Positions 4,973 to 7,879 of a DNA stretch of 7,879 bases are shown here, in pieces. Positions within the stretch are counted from its first letter, which is position 1; each line of letters begins with the position of its first letter. The DNA lies in assembly GCA_023432805.1 (NCBI GenBank), contig JAEYUG010000004.1:1-7879 (forward strand). The letters are read 5' to 3'. This DNA comes from Bacteroidota bacterium. Lineage in GTDB: Bacteria > Bacteroidota > Ignavibacteria > SZUA-365. Both the position numbers and the translations under genes were made by a program. The notes beneath the pieces are model-generated. The model was not told where the DNA came from, made no database searches, and saw only the letters and a list, made by a program, of their open reading frames with translations.

Positions 4973-6454
4973 ATGCCGTACTCAGAACTGATACACCGGT
5001 ATTTCGACGAAGGCCTGGAAGGGTCCCTCGAAGACGTGCTCTTCGAGCAGCTCGCACGCGATCAGGAATTGCGTCGGGAATTCGCCGAACACGCGCGGAT
5101 CGCATCGCTGGTGCGCGCCGACGCCGACCACCTCACGCCGCCCTCGCAGCTGACCGCGACGCTGTTCGCCGACCTTGGGCTGGCCCCCGCCGCCCCCGCC
5201 ACGGAAGCCGTGCACGCCGTCCCACCAGGCGCACATGTGCGCATCCCGGTGTCCGAACGGATGCGAGCGACGCTGCACGCGTGGTTGCCGCAGCTGCGCA
5301 CCGCCGCATTTGCGTCGGTGGCGACCGCCATCCTCCTGCTTGTCCTGCTGCCACGCATTGGACCGGATTCCATCGTGCCGGGCATGGTAACCGATACGGC
5401 GGATGGGGACCGCGCCATCGCCGGAATGGCCCCTCGCACCACCCCCGCGTCTGTTGCAGTCGAGCCTGTCGAATCGCGGAAACCGGCCGCCCACCAGGGC
5501 GCACGTGTCATGGCAGCTCCTGTTTCCGACCCTGCCGCTGTTGACGAACATGCGGTTGTTTCCGAAGCGGACCTTGCTGTTGCTGGAGCTGACGCCTCTG
5601 TTGCTGGAGCTGACGCCTCTGGGTCCCCAACGTTTAGTTTCCGTGTTGAGGGTCGCCTCTCGTCGACAGGTGAAAACGACATGCGAGACGAACGCATTCA
5701 CGCGGGAACTGATGCACACTTGTCATACAGTGTTGCGTTGATGCGGCCCGGGTGGCTTCCGATGAGCGATTCGGCGGCGCACTATACGCTCGAGGCGTTG
5801 CGGGATCCCCGCCCTGCCTTCCCTTCCTCCACTCGTCTCATTGCACATGATGTGCACGCGGCTGCGACAACAGCGCCATCGGAGCGGCCGCGCACAGCGC
5901 TCGACCGGATCACGACCTCACATGTGCTCGTCGAGATGCGGCTCATGAACGGGACTTCCGATCCGGATGTGGATCTGCCTGCACCGGGCAATGCGTTGTT
6001 CCGCGATCTGGCGATCAGTGCGGTGTATGCAGTAAGCACACAACATGCGGTCGGTGTCGAGTATGGCCGCGAGTCCTTCGGTCAGGTGTACACGAGCACC
6101 GATGTGCGCACCCCGTCGTCGCCGTCGGTGCGGGGCATCGTCAACACCAGCGCGCCGTGGTTGCCGGTGGTGTACAACGAGAACCGCACGCTCGACTGGG
6201 TGGGCGCGGTGTGGAAGCTGTCGTTCGCCGACATGGCGCTGTTCGACGCGGTGTTTCCGTACGCGAGAACGGTGCTCGGTGCGACGAAGGATGGTCCCCT
6301 CGGCAAGTTTCGCATGGGACTCGAATACACGCCCTGGCCGTACACGCTCGTCAATGCCGGTGTGGAGGGAACGCTGCTCCGCTACACGGTGGAAGGTGCC
6401 TGGTATCAGACGACGAAACTTGGAGTGACCATCGGTCTGGCTGTCGGCTTCTGA
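4973..6454 (+). CDS. putative dual membrane-spanning anti-sigma factor with C-terminal beta-barrel-like domain
   Basis: This 493-residue protein has four visible parts. Residues 1-107 are helical and charged. LIHRYFDEGLEGSLEDVLFE (6-25) and the following acidic/basic helix to about 48 resemble the N-terminus of transmembrane anti-sigma factors, but no zinc-binding His/Cys motif is present. Residues 110-127 form one hydrophobic membrane helix (AAFASVATAILLLVLLP). A long Ala/Pro/Ser/Thr/Asp-rich segment follows from 128 to about 310, with one possible strand at 219-230. The last part (about 312-493) has repeated amphipathic strands, among them 344-354, 357-368, 406-418, 425-437, 442-452 and 455-476. 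It ends KLGVTIGLAVGF, with a terminal Phe as in outer-membrane barrels. This order matches Dma anti-sigma factors of Bacteroides thetaiotaomicron. Being directly downstream of an ECF sigma gene supports the call. No strong Shine-Dalgarno is seen before ATG 4973. A periplasmic rather than outer-membrane beta domain remains possible. Confidence 0.75.
   Translation: MPYSELIHRYFDEGLEGSLEDVLFEQLARDQELRREFAEHARIASLVRADADHLTPPSQLTATLFADLGLAPAAPATEAVHAVPPGAHVRIPVSERMRATLHAWLPQLRTAAFASVATAILLLVLLPRIGPDSIVPGMVTDTADGDRAIAGMAPRTTPASVAVEPVESRKPAAHQGARVMAAPVSDPAAVDEHAVVSEADLAVAGADASVAGADASGSPTFSFRVEGRLSSTGENDMRDERIHAGTDAHLSYSVALMRPGWLPMSDSAAHYTLEALRDPRPAFPSSTRLIAHDVHAAATTAPSERPRTALDRITTSHVLVEMRLMNGTSDPDVDLPAPGNALFRDLAISAVYAVSTQHAVGVEYGRESFGQVYTSTDVRTPSSPSVRGIVNTSAPWLPVVYNENRTLDWVGAVWKLSFADMALFDAVFPYARTVLGATKDGPLGKFRMGLEYTPWPYTLVNAGVEGTLLRYTVEGAWYQTTKLGVTIGLAVGF
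5577..5618 (+). repeat. perfect 21-bp tandem duplication inside the anti-sigma linker
   Basis: Two identical 21-bp units (5577-5597 and 5598-5618) lie head to tail and start again with CTG before diverging. The unit length keeps the frame and encodes VAGADAS twice (residues 203-209 and 210-216), within the low-complexity periplasmic linker. The perfect identity at DNA level suggests a recent slippage event. Confidence 0.95.
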
Positions 6455-6464
6455 GAATTCTCCG

Positions 6465-6472
6465 TAGGTTTG
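6465..6472 (+). promoter_or_regulatory. possible Bacteroidota-type -7 promoter box before the serpin gene
   Basis: TAGGTTTG matches the TAnnTTTG -7 element described for Bacteroidota primary sigma promoters. It sits in the 46-nt gap between the anti-sigma stop and the serpin start, 28 nt before ATG 6501. No convincing TTG-type -33 element is visible 19-21 nt upstream, so this rests on one box only. Confidence 0.25.
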
Positions 6473-6500
6473 CACATACACAAGCTCCCCCGAGGCGATC

Positions 6501-7733
6501 ATGTTCTCATCCCCGTTGTTGCATTCCCTTGCCGGTGTGGCTGCACTGGGCATCCTGCTGACAGCCTGTTCCGACACCGTCACGGCACCCGACACGCCGC
6601 CGCGTGCACTGACGAAGACCGAGACCGAAGTGGTCGGTCGTGCCAACACGTTCGGCCTTGGCCTCTTTGCGCGCATGAGCGCTGACGCTCCGTCGACGAA
6701 CGTGTTCATCTCGCCGTTCAGCGTGTCGATGGCGCTCGGCATGACGCTCAATGGTGCGGGCGGAGACACCCGCACCGCCATGCAGGGGACGCTCGGTTTC
6801 GAGGGCATGTCGGATTCGGCGATCAACACCTCGTACCGCGGCATCATCGATCTGCTGCGCACGCTTGATCCGAAGGTGCGTTTCGACATCGCCAACAGCA
6901 TCTGGACGCGGCAGGGTTTCCCGGTACTGCCTGCGTTTCTCGCGACAAACCGCTCGTACTTCGACGCCGAGTGCGCGGAACTGGATTTTTCACAACCTTC
7001 GGCGGTCAGCGCGATCAATGCATGGGTGAAGACGAAGACGAACGGGAAGATCCCGACGATACTCGATGATCCGATCGCCGACGACATCGTGATGTACCTT
7101 GTCAATGCGATCTATTTCAAGGGGACTTGGACGACGCAGTTCAAACCCGACGCCACGAAACCAACCGCATTCGACGGCAGCGCCGGCACGCGCACGATCG
7201 ACATGATGCGCAGGACGGGCACCATGCGCTATCACGAAGACAGCCGCATGCAAGTCGTGGATCTGCCCTACGGCAACGGCCGCTACAGCATGACTGTCGT
7301 GCTGCCCGCCCCGGGCGTCTCGGTCGACGACATCTCCTCGTCGCTCACGCCCGCGACCTGGAGTGCGTGGACCGGTGGATTGGCTGATACCGAGGTGGAT
7401 CTCGGTCTGCCGAAATTCAGGCTCGAGTACAAGGAGATTCTCAACAGCGCGTTGCAGAGCATGGGCATGGGGATCGCATTCAGCGGCAGCGCCGATTTTT
7501 CGCGCATGAGCGAGGCGTTCCGGCTCGCGATCAGCCGCGTGATCCACAAGACGTTCATCGATGTGAACGAAGAGGGGACGGAAGCGGCGGCTGTCACTGC
7601 GGTGGAAATGCGCAACACGTCGGTAGGAGATCAGAAGAGGATGATCGTCAACCGTCCGTTCATTCTCGCGATCCGCGAGCATCACACGGGTTCGGTGATT
7701 TTCATCGGGAAGATCTGCGATATACAGCCGTAG
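6501..7733 (+). CDS. lipoprotein serpin (serine or cysteine protease inhibitor)
   Basis: This 410-residue protein has a lipoprotein signal peptide with lipobox LTAC (20-23), so the mature protein should start at lipidated C23. The serpin fold covers about 42-408. Visible family marks are NVFISPFSVSMALGM (67-81), LVNAIYFKGTW (200-210), the C-terminal signature NRPFILAIREHHTG (384-397), and the hinge VNEEGTEAAAVTAV (355-368). The small residues of the hinge (P15 Gly359, P14 Thr360, P12-P10 Ala) are typical of inhibitory serpins that insert the reactive loop after cleavage. Counting from the hinge puts P1-P1' at Thr373-Ser374, but the loop up to the NRPF motif is two residues longer than in alpha-1-antitrypsin, so Arg371 or Met370 are also possible P1. 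GAGG at 6492-6495, 5 nt before ATG 6501, supports the start. It lies 46 nt after the anti-sigma gene and may be co-regulated with it. The target protease is unknown. Confidence 0.95.
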   Translation: MFSSPLLHSLAGVAALGILLTACSDTVTAPDTPPRALTKTETEVVGRANTFGLGLFARMSADAPSTNVFISPFSVSMALGMTLNGAGGDTRTAMQGTLGFEGMSDSAINTSYRGIIDLLRTLDPKVRFDIANSIWTRQGFPVLPAFLATNRSYFDAECAELDFSQPSAVSAINAWVKTKTNGKIPTILDDPIADDIVMYLVNAIYFKGTWTTQFKPDATKPTAFDGSAGTRTIDMMRRTGTMRYHEDSRMQVVDLPYGNGRYSMTVVLPAPGVSVDDISSSLTPATWSAWTGGLADTEVDLGLPKFRLEYKEILNSALQSMGMGIAFSGSADFSRMSEAFRLAISRVIHKTFIDVNEEGTEAAAVTAVEMRNTSVGDQKRMIVNRPFILAIREHHTGSVIFIGKICDIQP

Positions 7734-7752
7734 CGGATGGAGGGTGGACGCG

Positions 7753-7879
7753 GACGGACGAGGGCGTCCGTCCTCCCATGACGGACGAGGGCGTCCGTCC
7801 TCCCATGACGGACGAGGGCGTCCGTCCTCCCATGACGGACGAGGGCGTCCGTCCTCCCATGACGGACGAGGGCGTCCGT
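7753..7879. repeat. 27-bp palindromic tandem repeat array, continuing past the window
   Basis: Four complete identical units (starting at 7753, 7780, 7807 and 7834) and 19 nt of a fifth (from 7861) lie head to tail. Each unit is the palindrome GACGGACG-AGGG-CGTCCGTC plus a 7-bp CTCCCAT linker. The units are the same family and orientation as the 2385-2529 cluster but with the full stem in every copy. The array begins 19 nt after the serpin stop. Since 27 is a multiple of three, both strands are open in one frame (units MTDEGVRPP on + and MGGRTPSSV on -). There is no sign that either is a real gene. No spacers are present, so it is not a CRISPR. Confidence 0.97.

Noticed and set aside
5918..7105. 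395-codon frame on the - strand opposite the anti-sigma and serpin genes
   Set aside because: It is antisense to two well-supported genes and spans their boundary, with no domain evidence.
1..7879. tRNA, rRNA, insertion sequence or phage attachment site
   Set aside because: No cloverleaf, rRNA-like stretch, transposase motif or flanking target duplication was seen on either strand by reading; short structured RNAs could still be missed without a covariance search.

Overview
The window is a compact stretch of bacterial DNA, GC-rich by eye. All six protein-coding genes lie on the + strand, and no rRNA or tRNA was recognised. The organism is a diderm (Gram-negative). Two proteins end in an outer-membrane beta-barrel-like strand with a terminal Phe, one has a lipoprotein signal, and one has a Tat-like signal. 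An ECF sigma gene followed by an anti-sigma protein that runs into a beta-barrel-like domain, a lipoprotein serpin, and one TAnnTTTG promoter-like box together suggest the Bacteroidota/Chlorobiota (FCB) group, perhaps a high-GC Ignavibacteria- or Kapabacteria-like lineage. That placement is inference; there is no marker gene to prove it.

Layout. (1) 28-1623 is a full-length Ppx/GppA polyphosphate or pppGpp phosphatase with a C-terminal HD-type domain. Its 3' end carries the ribosome binding site of (2) 1628-2365, a small secreted outer-membrane beta-barrel protein, so the two look like one operon. (3) 2385-2529 is an intergenic cluster of six copies of a short palindromic repeat. (4) 2582-3457 is a YkuE-like metallophosphoesterase with a Tat-like signal; its G-rich ribosome binding region could pair with the CCTCCC tails of the repeats. 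(5) 3531-4178 is an exported thioredoxin/peroxiredoxin-like protein with a CNTC active site. (6) 4179-4363 is a non-coding gap with three strong stem-loops. (7) 4364-4924 encodes an ECF sigma factor and (8) 4973-6454 a putative anti-sigma factor with a cytoplasmic helical domain, one membrane helix, a long low-complexity periplasmic linker and a C-terminal beta-barrel-like domain. (9) 6501-7733 is a lipoprotein serpin with an inhibitory-type hinge. (10) 7753-7879 is a second cluster of the same repeat family, now as a regular 27-bp tandem array that runs off the window.

The most interesting system is the sigma/anti-sigma pair. Its architecture matches the dual membrane-spanning anti-sigma factors (Dma) described in Bacteroides thetaiotaomicron, in which one polypeptide is proposed to link the outer membrane to a cytoplasmic sigma factor. 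Here it sits in a GC-rich genome, next to an envelope serpin that could belong to the same response. The second point of interest is the repeat family: an 8-bp-stem, 4-nt-loop palindrome with a CCTCCC tail, found twice in one 8-kb window, both times just after a stop codon and in the same orientation.
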